From positions 2,108,001 through 2,172,000 of the forward strand of contig NZ_CP033926.1 of the NCBI RefSeq assembly GCF_003815775.1: a stretch of 64,000 nt of DNA, read 5' to 3'. The position numbers and the translations under genes are program-made. This document shows, in pieces, positions 52,422 to 61,327 of this stretch; the first letter of the stretch is position 1; each line of letters starts with the position of its first letter. The notes beneath the pieces were generated by a model. The model had not been told where the DNA came from, did no database searches, and worked only from the letters and a program-made list of their open reading frames with translations. This stretch comes from Chryseobacterium joostei (GTDB taxonomy: Bacteria > Bacteroidota > Bacteroidia > Flavobacteriales > Weeksellaceae).

Positions 52422-53006
52422 ATGATTCAGATAGACGATAAATTGATTTCTGAGGAAATCTTTTCCGAAGAATTTGTTTGCAACCTTACCAAGTGTAAGG
52501 GTGCATGTTGTGTGGAGGGAGATGTAGGAGCTCCCTTGGATAAAAATGAGCTTGAAATACTGGACGGTATTTTTGATAAAATAAAGCCCTATCTTACCCA
52601 GGAAGGGGTAAAAGCCCTTGAAGAACAGGGAACATGGACTACTGATCCACACGACGGAATGTATGTTACTCCTATGGTGGAGAATCGCGAATGTGCCTAT
52701 GTAACTTTTGATGAAAAAGGAATTACTAAATGCGGTATTGAAAAAGCCTATGAAGATGGTGCTGTAGACTGGCAGAAACCTATTTCATGTCACCTATACC
52801 CTATCAGGGTTACAGAATACTCTGCATTTACAGCTTTAAATTATCATGAATGGAATGTATGCAGCGATGCCTGTACTCTTGGAAAAGAACTTCAGGTGCC
52901 CGTTTACAAGTTCCTAAAGACCCCATTGATAAGAAAGTATGGTGAGGAATTCTACACTGTTCTAAGCGGAGCAGCTGAGGAATGGAAGAAAGAATATGGT
53001 TCGTAA
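52422..53006 (+). CDS. DUF3109 family cysteine-rich protein
   Basis: A 194-residue protein. The family pattern of cysteines is clear: CNLTKCKGACCVEGD near residue 20, then ECAYVTFDEKGITKCGIEKAYEDG, SCHLYPIRVTEY, and CSDACTLGKELQVP. These spaced Cys/His residues suggest a metal or Fe-S centre, and YkgJ-like proteins are related. The role is unknown. It begins 6 bases after the DUF6427-like stop and is probably co-transcribed with it. Confidence 0.85.
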   Translation: MIQIDDKLISEEIFSEEFVCNLTKCKGACCVEGDVGAPLDKNELEILDGIFDKIKPYLTQEGVKALEEQGTWTTDPHDGMYVTPMVENRECAYVTFDEKGITKCGIEKAYEDGAVDWQKPISCHLYPIRVTEYSAFTALNYHEWNVCSDACTLGKELQVPVYKFLKTPLIRKYGEEFYTVLSGAAEEWKKEYGS

Positions 53007-53030
53007 AGAGTTATAAACCTTTGATAAATA

Positions 53031-53057
53031 CAAAAGCCGGAATATTTCCGGCTTTTG
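53031..53057. terminator. Bidirectional terminator after DUF3109
   Basis: CAAAAGCCGGAA pairs perfectly with TTCCGGCTTTTG around TAT. Confidence 0.85.
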
Positions 53058-53079
53058 TATTTATAATGTATTAGATTTT

Positions 53080-53766
53080 CTATTTAAAATCCGCATCTGT
53101 AACACCAGAATTGATAACAATTTTGGTAGTCTTGATGTTTACTTTTTGTCCACCTCCCTCAGCATCTACTTCAGCAGGAAACTTTAATCCGTCTACCGTC
53201 ATATAGCTTTTTACAGTTATATTTCCCTCTCCTGCCAATGTTTTATACAAAAGACCTGTAGCTGCATCAAAATAAAATTTTCCTTTATCTGAAGAAAGTA
53301 AATTATAATCTTTACCGTCCAGTTTTTCTACAGTTACATTTTGAAAGCTAGCCCCCTCAAAAGCCAATGCATCTACCGGTTTTCCTTTTTTCAATTCAGC
53401 AATCTTCTCTGCAGGAATATCTGTTTTCTTTCCCATCTGGTCAAAGTATCCTTTTTCACCGTCAAAAAGCTGAACCATCTGCTGTCCCATAAGCGACTGT
53501 ACAGACTTGAATTTATTTCCTAATTTTCTTGTTGTCATTGTAATTTCCATTCCCTGAGCAGTCATTGTGTTATCAGTAATCATGGATTTTACGGCTTCTA
53601 ATTTATCTTTTCCACCCAACGCCTTGAAATAATTATCCAATACATCTTTAGCCGTTAGTTTTGAGTTTACAGCCTCTGTTTTAGCAGAAGCGGCATCTTT
53701 CTTCTGAGCTGCTGCCGGCACAGAAAAAAGTACGGCACAGAAAAATGGAATGATGATCTTTTTCAT
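53080..53766 (-). CDS. Exported LolA-fold-like protein
   Basis: A 228-residue protein with signal peptide MKKIIIPFFCAVLFSVPAAA (AQKK). The domain begins LTAKDVLDNYFKALGGKDKL, then SMITDNTMTAQGMEITMTTR, FDGEKGYFDQMG, and GLLYKTLAGEGNITVKSYMTVDGLKFP. The alternation recalls outer-membrane lipoprotein sorting (LolA-like) folds found on Bacteroidota periplasmic proteins, some fused to M16 peptidases. The role is unproven. It is a single gene. Confidence 0.6.
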   Translation of the reverse strand: MKKIIIPFFCAVLFSVPAAAQKKDAASAKTEAVNSKLTAKDVLDNYFKALGGKDKLEAVKSMITDNTMTAQGMEITMTTRKLGNKFKSVQSLMGQQMVQLFDGEKGYFDQMGKKTDIPAEKIAELKKGKPVDALAFEGASFQNVTVEKLDGKDYNLLSSDKGKFYFDAATGLLYKTLAGEGNITVKSYMTVDGLKFPAEVDAEGGGQKVNIKTTKIVINSGVTDADFK

Positions 53767-53916
53767 ATATGTAATAAGTTTAAAGGGTAAATATAGGAAT
53801 ATTGAATGACATACCTAAAATAATGAGAAACGAATGATAAGCAATGAATAAAAGGCTGAATGGGTAAGGAATATGAAGAGAAGTAAATTGAGAGATGGGC
53901 CTTTTCTGAATTAAAA

Positions 53917-53945
53917 TAAAAAACCGTCAAAAAATTGACGGTTTT
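53917..53945 (-). terminator. Terminator of tig
   Basis: AAACCGTCAA pairs with TTGACGGTTT around AAAA; on the minus strand the tail is T-rich. It lies 23 bases after the tig stop. Confidence 0.8.
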
Positions 53946-53967
53946 CAAATATTTATATCGTGTATAA

Positions 53968-55302
53968 TTATTTCTTAAGTTCTTCTAAAAATTCGTCGTG
54001 AGAAATTTTAGTTTCTTTTTTGCTAGATTTTTCAAGGATAACATCCTTCAATTTAGCCATAGCTACTTCAGAAGAGATTTGTCTTACCTGCTCTTGGTCT
54101 TTCAACATTTCAACAGCATATTTTTGGATTTCCTCTTCACCTAGGTGGTGGATTCCGTAGATAGCCAATTGATTTTTTACTAACTGCTCAGCTTGTGCCA
54201 ATACATCAGCATAGTCAAGGTTAATTTCGTTATCAGTCATCAATTTTCCTTCGATGATCTGGTATCTCAATTGGTTTTTCTCAGCTTCAAGGATTTCTTT
54301 AGCCTGCTCTTCAGACTGGATGTTCTGGTTAGAGAACATTAACCATTTTACAAGGAAAGCTTCAGGAAGTGCTACTTCTTCTTGTTCAGTTACTTGCTCC
54401 AATACTTTATTCACGAAGTGAACGTCAGCATTTTGTTGGAAGTACTCGTCTAATTCAGTTTTTACTTTTTCTTTAAGCTCGTCTTCAGACTTAATGTTTC
54501 CTTCTCCGTATACTTTGTCGAATAAGTCTTGGTTAAGCTCAGCTAAGTTTAATGAATAGAAGTCTTTTACTTTTACTTCTACCTCATTGTGGTGTAGGTG
54601 CTCTACTTCTTCTTTGCTGAATCCTAATTCTTTAGCTAATTCTTCATCACCTGCAAGAGTTTCCTTAGTAACTTTTACAGAACCATCCATTTTCAAAGCT
54701 TTTACTAGTTTGAAAGCCTCTTTGTTCTCAGCTGTAATAGTAACGTTCTTTGGGTGGTGGTGGTGCTCTCCTTCAGCATCTTCTTCAACTACTTGAGAAA
54801 CTTCTAAAGCAATGTAAGAATCTTTAGTGATTTTATCTTGAGGAACTTGCTCAGCGAAACGCTTCTGCATGTTTTCAATGCTCTTTGTGATTTCTTTTTC
54901 AGAAGCTTCTACTTTGTAGTGAGGTGCTTCATATTTAGCTAAATCTATAGTAAATGCAGGCTCATATCCTACTTCGAAAGCAACTTCTAACTGATCAGCG
55001 TTGTAATCGAACTCGTTTACTGGCTGAGGAACTGGCTGACCAACTAATCTTAACTTGTTTTCGTTAACATAATTGTTCAAAGCATCAGAAACCTGTCTAT
55101 TGATTTCTTCAAATGCAATACCTGCTTCATATTGTTTTTTAACCATACTCAAAGGCACTTTCCCTTTTCTGAATCCAGGAACTTGCGCATTTTTAGCATA
55201 ATTAATCAACTGCTTCTCTACTTTTTCTTTGTAGTCAGATTTTTCCAATGTCACTGTAAGCAATGCACTTACATCATCATGGTTTTGTGCGGTAACCTTC
55301 AT
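53968..55302 (-). CDS. tig: Trigger factor
   Basis: Ribosome-bound chaperone for nascent chains. A 444-residue protein. The ribosome-docking loop GFRKGKVPLSMVKKQYEAG is at residues 43-61, the N-terminal domain covers 1-110, and the long helical C-terminal arms follow. The middle domain is divergent from the FKBP consensus and carries a His stretch (EGEHHHHPKN and EHLHHNEV), so prolyl isomerase activity may be weak. It is transcribed alone and ended by the hairpin at 53917. Confidence 0.9.
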   Translation of the reverse strand: MKVTAQNHDDVSALLTVTLEKSDYKEKVEKQLINYAKNAQVPGFRKGKVPLSMVKKQYEAGIAFEEINRQVSDALNNYVNENKLRLVGQPVPQPVNEFDYNADQLEVAFEVGYEPAFTIDLAKYEAPHYKVEASEKEITKSIENMQKRFAEQVPQDKITKDSYIALEVSQVVEEDAEGEHHHHPKNVTITAENKEAFKLVKALKMDGSVKVTKETLAGDEELAKELGFSKEEVEHLHHNEVEVKVKDFYSLNLAELNQDLFDKVYGEGNIKSEDELKEKVKTELDEYFQQNADVHFVNKVLEQVTEQEEVALPEAFLVKWLMFSNQNIQSEEQAKEILEAEKNQLRYQIIEGKLMTDNEINLDYADVLAQAEQLVKNQLAIYGIHHLGEEEIQKYAVEMLKDQEQVRQISSEVAMAKLKDVILEKSSKKETKISHDEFLEELKK

Positions 55303-55392
55303 TATTGATTAAAATTTTAGGTTGCAAAAATATGAATTTTTTATGACAAATACCCATTTAAAATCAACTAATACAGCCAAATATTGTTAAAT

Positions 55393-55421
55393 AAAAAAAC
55401 CACTGAAAAAATCAGTGGTTT
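55393..55421 (-). terminator. Terminator of the metal-uptake gene group
   Basis: AAACCACTGA pairs with TCAGTGGTTT around AAAAA; the minus strand continues into T-rich sequence. It lies 56 bases past the stop of the lipoprotein gene. Confidence 0.7.
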
Positions 55422-55477
55422 ACCAAATTTAATATGAAAAGATATAGGTCCTTTTCTTCGAAAGGTTTTCTTTTTAA

Positions 55478-56032
55478 TTAATGAAAGTCAATAAATAGAT
55501 CCACATCGCTTTCACCTCCTACAGTGCTTCCTAATTGGTTATCTGCAGATGGAGAATTATCATTTACAGAAGTAGGGCCATGTACCAGTGTGATATTTAC
55601 TTTACCGGCCGCCGCAGTAGCTACAGTCCATTCTGTTTTAAGTCCTAATTTTTTACCATCAGTTCTTACAATGTCATCAGCAGCTCTTTTTACTTTTATA
55701 TCTGCTCCAGAGAACTTATAAACAACAAAGTGCATATCTTTTTCCTCTATAATTTCCTCAGCACTGTGATAATGATCATCGTGTTTAATTTGGAAATCAA
55801 CGTCTACAGCATATGTTGCTCCCTGGTTAAGGTGAAGATGATCCACTGTTTGGCCATCTATAACATTCACGGTCTGTTTTTCCCCATTGGCCTTATTGGT
55901 AAGGGTTACCACAACTTTTCCAATTTCTTCATGCTCATGAATATCTTCTGGGATGTCATCGTTTCCGCTACGACATGAGAATAATAATACAGCTGCGAAT
56001 AATAAAAGTGATATGTTGAATAATTTTTTCAT
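55478..56032 (-). CDS. His-rich outer-envelope lipoprotein
   Basis: A 184-residue lipoprotein. The signal peptide ends in a lipobox, LLFSC (Cys20), so the mature N-terminus is lipidated. The mature part is rich in His and acids (DIPEDIHEHEEIGK, then DQTVDHLHLNQG-like and KHDDHYHSAEEIIEEKDMHF), followed by a beta-rich region ending SDVDLFIDFH. The pattern suggests divalent-metal binding. It is transcribed just after the TonB receptor (26 bases), which is consistent with a substrate-binding or scavenging partner. No family was recognised. Confidence 0.7.
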   Translation of the reverse strand: MKKLFNISLLLFAAVLLFSCRSGNDDIPEDIHEHEEIGKVVVTLTNKANGEKQTVNVIDGQTVDHLHLNQGATYAVDVDFQIKHDDHYHSAEEIIEEKDMHFVVYKFSGADIKVKRAADDIVRTDGKKLGLKTEWTVATAAAGKVNITLVHGPTSVNDNSPSADNQLGSTVGGESDVDLFIDFH

Positions 56033-56058
56033 TTTAATTTAATTTTTAATATTAATTG

Positions 56059-58443
56059 TTAGAAATTGTATTTAAGAGTAACCACAAAATTTCTTCCCGG
56101 TTCCGGCATATAATACCTCAATCTGTTGAGATATTCCTTGTACTCTTTGTTAAAAATATTATTGATTCTGAAATTCAGATTCATGTTTTTGAATAGATCT
56201 GCACCTATTGATGCGTGAAATATTGAAAACGAGGCAGGCGGAGTACTGTAATCTATTATTTTGGTTACCAGTTCTCCATCCTCAATAAGCTGTACAGGCT
56301 GATCTCTGATCGGGAAACGATTCTGCTTGAACACATTTTCATTTTCCAGTCTGATGTAGAAGTGAGATGGTTTATTCAGATTGAATTCCAATGAATTTCT
56401 AAGGTTCATAGGCATCATTAGGATAAGAGGTTCATTTTTTGTTAAATCATCTCCTCTTAATGCGCTGAAACTTGTTGTCCATTTTAGGTTATCTGAAATT
56501 GTAAGCTGTGCATCCGCATCTATCCCATACATTCTGGCTTTCACCTGCTGATAAGCCCAGACAGCAAAGGTTCCTCTGCTTGTATTCTGGATCTCTGTCG
56601 GCATTTGATTGATGAAGCTATCAGAAAATATAACATACGGATTAGCTTCCACCTGTAGACCCTTCAAAACATCGAAACGCCCCGTCAGAGAAAGGTTCGC
56701 ATTATAAATTTCTTCCTTTTTGATTCTTAAATCTCCTTTTTCAATAATAGCTGCAGAATGGTGAAGTCCGTCAGCAAATAGTTCTGCCGGATTCGGGGTT
56801 CTGCTCATTCTTGAAAAATTAAATTTAACATCAAAGTCTTTGGAAGGTTTATAGTTCAAACCAATATTTGCTGAAAAATTATGATAATCAAAAATAGGAC
56901 GAGAAAGCACTCTGCTTCCACTTTGCTTTATATAAAACTGAGGAAAAACATTTGCATATTTTTCATTCCACTCCTTGGCATCATAATATTTGTAAGAATC
57001 ATATCTGCTAAAATCATATCTCACTCCAGCTTCTGCATTCAGTTTTGGAGAGAAAGTATATTTAAAGATAGAAAAGGCTCCTGCATCATAGCGGTAATAA
57101 TCCGGAATCAGACGTCTAACCTCCGTTGTCGGATTAGGGTAATTATCCTGAAAACCAGCTGAAATTCCGCTTTCCAGACTCCATTTTGAACGTTCAATAA
57201 GGTGGGTAAGGCTTGCTGAATGCGTAATCAGCCTCAAATCCATAGAAGGAGTGTCTTTCAGATCTCCTTTTCTGATATCATATTCCTTACGTCTGTTCAA
57301 CTGAAAGCTGTATTGGAAAGTAATTTTCCCAAAATCAGCAAAGCGTTTATAGGCAGAAATCTTGGCAATATGATGCTCTACATTCTGCTTCGGATATCCT
57401 ATATCATAGCTGAAATCATCCAGAAAATAAGGTTGTCCGAAGTTCATAGCCCTGTAGATATCATAACTGTTTCCAAGGTGTGCTCCTTTATAAATCCCAA
57501 AGTCCTGATTGATTCCGCTATAGGAAACATCAAACCCCTGCATAAAACCATGCTTTCCAAAAGAAAAATTGAATGAATTCACCTCGGCTCCGGTATTCTG
57601 AAGAGTATGATGTGGAATATAAATATCGCCAAGCTTTTTGTAGCTTCCGCCTGCTTTTACAAACCATTCATTCTCCCAGGATTTAAGCACATTCGCTGAA
57701 AGCTCACCTCCTCTTCCGTTGGAAATCCCGGAAAGCTTTACATTCCCCATCAAAGTATCTTTCTTTGGTGGTATTGCAGGCTCCAGAAGTACAACTCCCG
57801 CTACTCCATCATTCCCATATTTCAATGCGGATGCCCCTTTGATAACATCTATGTGTTCAAAGTCATTGACATCTACGTTGGGAGCATGCTCTGCACCCCA
57901 TTCCTGCTCCGCCAGCTTCACTCCATTATTCATAATAGAAATACGGCTTCCATAAAGACCATGAATGACAGGTTTTGTAATATTATTCCCTGTCTTCAAC
58001 ACTGCAACTCCCGAAATTTTGGAAAGGATATTCCCAAGATTCTCTGTAGAATTCCTTTCAAGCTCGGCTTTATCCAATGTTTTCATTACTACGGAACCTT
58101 TGTTTTTATGACTTCCGTGTAAAGTAATGGTTTCTATATCACCTGTATGGTGTTCTAAAGTAATGGTAATATGAAGATCCTGATCAACTCCTATATTTTC
58201 AGTATAATCATTGCAATCAGGATGTTTGGCAATGAGTGTATACTTCCCTGCAGGAATCTTGTCAAAGGAGAATTTCCCTTTTTTATCTGTTTTCACTGTA
58301 AGGTTTCCGATTTTCACCACTGCATTTTCCAGCATGGTTTTATCATGAAAATCCTGAACGGTTCCTTGTACGGTGTAAGTTTGTTGTGCACTCGTGAATA
58401 CTGATCCACAAAAGATCAGTAGCAGGCAATATATCAATTTCAT
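56059..58443 (-). CDS. TonB-dependent receptor, probable metal type
   Basis: A 794-residue outer-membrane receptor. Signal peptide MKLIYCLLLIFCGSVFTSAQ is followed by a carboxypeptidase-regulatory-like domain (about 22-105), a plug with ELERNSTENLGNILSKISGV and KPVIHGLYGSRISIMNNG, GAEHAPNVDVND and VIKGASALKYGNDGVAGVV, then a 22-strand barrel ending in the aromatic FVVTLKYNF. The plug HGLYGSRI and QEWGAEHA motifs resemble ZnuD-like or other metal receptors, with histidine at the entrance. It lies between a small Cys/His protein and a His-rich lipoprotein. Confidence 0.85.
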   Translation of the reverse strand: MKLIYCLLLIFCGSVFTSAQQTYTVQGTVQDFHDKTMLENAVVKIGNLTVKTDKKGKFSFDKIPAGKYTLIAKHPDCNDYTENIGVDQDLHITITLEHHTGDIETITLHGSHKNKGSVVMKTLDKAELERNSTENLGNILSKISGVAVLKTGNNITKPVIHGLYGSRISIMNNGVKLAEQEWGAEHAPNVDVNDFEHIDVIKGASALKYGNDGVAGVVLLEPAIPPKKDTLMGNVKLSGISNGRGGELSANVLKSWENEWFVKAGGSYKKLGDIYIPHHTLQNTGAEVNSFNFSFGKHGFMQGFDVSYSGINQDFGIYKGAHLGNSYDIYRAMNFGQPYFLDDFSYDIGYPKQNVEHHIAKISAYKRFADFGKITFQYSFQLNRRKEYDIRKGDLKDTPSMDLRLITHSASLTHLIERSKWSLESGISAGFQDNYPNPTTEVRRLIPDYYRYDAGAFSIFKYTFSPKLNAEAGVRYDFSRYDSYKYYDAKEWNEKYANVFPQFYIKQSGSRVLSRPIFDYHNFSANIGLNYKPSKDFDVKFNFSRMSRTPNPAELFADGLHHSAAIIEKGDLRIKKEEIYNANLSLTGRFDVLKGLQVEANPYVIFSDSFINQMPTEIQNTSRGTFAVWAYQQVKARMYGIDADAQLTISDNLKWTTSFSALRGDDLTKNEPLILMMPMNLRNSLEFNLNKPSHFYIRLENENVFKQNRFPIRDQPVQLIEDGELVTKIIDYSTPPASFSIFHASIGADLFKNMNLNFRINNIFNKEYKEYLNRLRYYMPEPGRNFVVTLKYNF

Positions 58444-58708
58444 TGTAAATAGATTGATTGCGCACCCTTTTTAATGAGGGTACATTTTTTCGTTAAAATT
58501 TATTGGATGGGTTTATTTCATTGTACAATGTAGATTGTAAAATGTATTAACGGCTGAAGCTAGCAATAGGGTATTTTTTTACAATTATAATTTCAAATTA
58601 TAAACTACCAGCTATCTTTCAACGACTTAAAACATTAAAATTTAAGCCTAGAACATCATACTTTGAACTCTAAAGTTCAGAGCGATAAACCCAATAAGAA
58701 TTGATTGA

Positions 58709-59065
58709 TTATGCAACTGCGGGCGGTCCCCGAAGCTGAAAAGTGAATTTGGTCTGAGACCAAATTTTTTCCTGAATGGCAATAATTTGCTTTACTTCGT
58801 GCGTATAATGCTCAAAGGTAAAGCTGAATTCTTCAGGAGCCAATGTATGTCCGGTAACCAAAAAGTGGCAGGCCAGACAGTCGCCAGCTTTCTCTTTAGC
58901 AATAGCTTTCGTCATTGAATTCTCAACCTTTTTAAGATTAAAAGCCTTAAAATAGTCTACAGAATCATGGTGGTGAAAGCTTTGAGAAAGCAGCGCGAGG
59001 AAGTACACTCCAAACAATAGTCTGGAGATAAAACTCTTTAAGTTTCTGCTTTCTTTAAAAATCAT
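58709..59065 (-). CDS. Small Cys/His-rich protein of the metal cluster (DUF2946-like)
   Basis: A 118-residue protein with a hydrophobic N-terminal segment (FISRLLFGVYFLALLSQSFHHHD) and a CLACHFLVTGHTLA motif, ending in ...FTFQLRGPPAVA. HHHD, CLACH and the RGPP ending are what I recall from small proteins of copper/zinc clusters (DUF2946-like). It is encoded upstream of the TonB receptor on the same strand with 265 bases between, which show no other gene. The role is inferred from the neighbours; the family link is uncertain. Confidence 0.5.
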   Translation of the reverse strand: MIFKESRNLKSFISRLLFGVYFLALLSQSFHHHDSVDYFKAFNLKKVENSMTKAIAKEKAGDCLACHFLVTGHTLAPEEFSFTFEHYTHEVKQIIAIQEKIWSQTKFTFQLRGPPAVA

Positions 59066-59163
59066 TTTTCAAAATTAGGAAAATAATTTAATTTTCAGAC
59101 TAAACTTCTATTAAATTACTTTTATGATTTACAGATAATACGTCGAAACAACTTATCCATTGT

Positions 59164-59199
59164 TACAAAAAAATGCTCCATAAAAATTATGAAGCATTT
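59164..59199 (-). terminator. Terminator of the ABC-F gene
   Basis: AAATGCTCCAT pairs with ATGAAGCATTT apart from one mismatch around a 7-base loop; the minus strand continues into seven T. It lies 11 bases after the stop. Confidence 0.7.
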
Positions 59200-59209
59200 A
59201 TATTTTAGT

Positions 59210-61141
59210 TTAATCAAGCTGAGTTCCCAGGTATTCCCACTCCTGCAAAGCTGCATCCAACTCATCTTTAGCAGTATTATACTTTTCTAAAGTTTCATCA
59301 GAAGGATTTTCCTTGGTAAAGGAAGCTTCCATTTCTTCGATTTTCGTTTCAAGTTCAGAAATTTTTTCTTCTACTTTCTTGATTTTATTTTGAATGTTCT
59401 TCTGTTCCTTACTTACAATAGCAGATGCCTGGCTGTTACTAACAACTGGTTTCTCTTCAACCTTTTTAGTTTCTACCTTTACTTCTTCCTGATGAAGTTT
59501 AGCTTTTTCTGCAGAAATCTCTCTGATTGTTTCCTTTTGTCTGTATTCAAGATACTCGTTAATGTCACCCAGGAATTCTTTCATCTTTCCATCACGGAAT
59601 TCATAGATCTTATCACAAAGTCCCTGCAGGAATTCTCTGTCGTGAGAGATTACGATCAATGTCCCCTCAAAATTCTGTAAAGCCAACTTAATAATCTCCT
59701 TAGATTGGATATCCAAGTGGTTGGTAGGCTCATCCATAATCAACGTATTGAAAGGACGAAGCAATAGTTTACAAAGAGCTAAACGGTTTCTTTCTCCTCC
59801 GGAAAGTACTTTTGTCTTCTTGGAAACGGCATCTCCCTGGAATAGGAAAGATCCTAATAAATCTCTTACTCTAGGTCTTGTTTCTTCTGTAGCAGCATCT
59901 TCAGCTTCTTCTAAAACAGTTTTGTTAGGTGTTAAAACCTCTTCCTGATTTTGAGCAAAGTAACCGATGTTTACATTATGGCCAAGGTTCCAAGAACCTG
60001 AATAATCCTGAATATCACCTGCCAAAATCTTAGCAAGCGTCGTTTTCCCTTGTCCGTTTTGCCCTAAAAGAGCAATCCTGTCTCCTCTTTGAACGATGAA
60101 ATCTACATCATCAAAAATTTGTTTTTTCCCGTAAGCTTTTCCTAAATGTTCTGCTTCGAAAATAATTTTTCCGGGAACCATAGATTGTACGAAACGGATA
60201 TTGAATTTTGAAACGTCCTCGTTATCAACTTCAATACGTTCAATTTTGTCTAGTTTTTTAATCAATGATTGAGCGAAAGATGCCTTTGTAGCACTTGCAC
60301 GGAATTTATTGATGTTATCTTCCATCTGTTTAATCTCCGCATCCTGATTCTTTTTAGCCTGAATCAGTTTTTCACGGCGATCTTCTCGCATGACAAGATA
60401 TTTTGTATAGTTGGCCTTGTAATCGTCAACTTTTTTATTGTTGATATCAAACGTTCTGTTACAAACCGCTGTCATGAACTGCTTATCGTGACTTACGAGA
60501 ACAATTGCTCCGGGATAGTCTTTCAAGAAGTTCTCTAGCCAGATGATGGATTCCATATCCAAGTGGTTGGTAGGCTCATCGAGAAGCATAATATCATTCT
60601 TTTGAAGAAGTAATTTTGCCAATTCGATTCTCATTCTCCATCCTCCTGAAAATTCATCGGTAATTTTTTGGAAATCATCAGCCTTAAATCCAAGACCAAA
60701 CAATACTTTTTCCATATCGCCTTCAAGATTGTAGGCATCGTGGTTCATCAAAAGATCATTCAGTTCGGTCATTTTATTAATCAAATCCGTATAAGAATCA
60801 CTTTCATAGTCGGTTCTTACAGTCATTTGATGATTGACTTCCTCCAGCTCATTTTTCCAAGCATTAATTTGCTCAAAAGCCTGCATTGTTTCAGCCCAAA
60901 CGGTTCTTCCTTTTACAAAATCAAGATCTTGCTTCAGAAAACCAATTGTAACACTTCCTTCGGTTACAACTTCTCCTTCGAAGAAATTGATTTCTTTGGA
61001 CAGCATTTTCAATAAAGTGGATTTTCCCGCACCATTTTTTCCTACGAGACCTACCTTATCATCCTTTTTAATGGTGAAATTTACATTTTGAAATAAATAA
61101 TTTCCTGAATGGTGTAATCCTAAACCTTGAACCGAAAGCAT
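59210..61141 (-). CDS. ABC-F family ATP-binding protein
   Basis: A 643-residue cytoplasmic protein with two ATP-binding cassettes and no membrane helices. Walker A sites: VGKNGAGKSTLLKML (about 36-50) and LGQNGQGKTTLAKIL (about 350). Signature motifs: DEFSGGWRMRIELA and VLSGGERNRLALCK. A linker (about 235-305) and a C-terminal coiled coil (KIKKVEEKISELETKIEEME, about 580-610) complete the ABC-F plan. Family members act on the ribosome, in translation or antibiotic protection; here the subtype (Uup, EttA or other) is not clear. Confidence 0.9.
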   Translation of the reverse strand: MLSVQGLGLHHSGNYLFQNVNFTIKKDDKVGLVGKNGAGKSTLLKMLSKEINFFEGEVVTEGSVTIGFLKQDLDFVKGRTVWAETMQAFEQINAWKNELEEVNHQMTVRTDYESDSYTDLINKMTELNDLLMNHDAYNLEGDMEKVLFGLGFKADDFQKITDEFSGGWRMRIELAKLLLQKNDIMLLDEPTNHLDMESIIWLENFLKDYPGAIVLVSHDKQFMTAVCNRTFDINNKKVDDYKANYTKYLVMREDRREKLIQAKKNQDAEIKQMEDNINKFRASATKASFAQSLIKKLDKIERIEVDNEDVSKFNIRFVQSMVPGKIIFEAEHLGKAYGKKQIFDDVDFIVQRGDRIALLGQNGQGKTTLAKILAGDIQDYSGSWNLGHNVNIGYFAQNQEEVLTPNKTVLEEAEDAATEETRPRVRDLLGSFLFQGDAVSKKTKVLSGGERNRLALCKLLLRPFNTLIMDEPTNHLDIQSKEIIKLALQNFEGTLIVISHDREFLQGLCDKIYEFRDGKMKEFLGDINEYLEYRQKETIREISAEKAKLHQEEVKVETKKVEEKPVVSNSQASAIVSKEQKNIQNKIKKVEEKISELETKIEEMEASFTKENPSDETLEKYNTAKDELDAALQEWEYLGTQLD

Positions 61142-61261
61142 TTTTTAAATTAATGGTTAATAATGAATAATGAATTTTCGAGCGCAAAAATACGGAAAAA
61201 GAAATGAATAGCCCAGAAATAAAAAATCGAGGGCTTTAATACGTCTTTATAGTCTTCCTAA

Positions 61262-61292
61262 AAACAAAAGGGACATCTTAACCTGATGTCCC
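61262..61292 (-). terminator. Terminator of the Tle1-like gene
   Basis: On the minus strand GGGACATC pairs with GATGTCCC around a 7-base loop, followed by TTTTGTTTT. Confidence 0.75.
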
Positions 61293-61327
61293 CAATAACC
61301 TAAATTTAAAACTGAGAAGTACTAATG

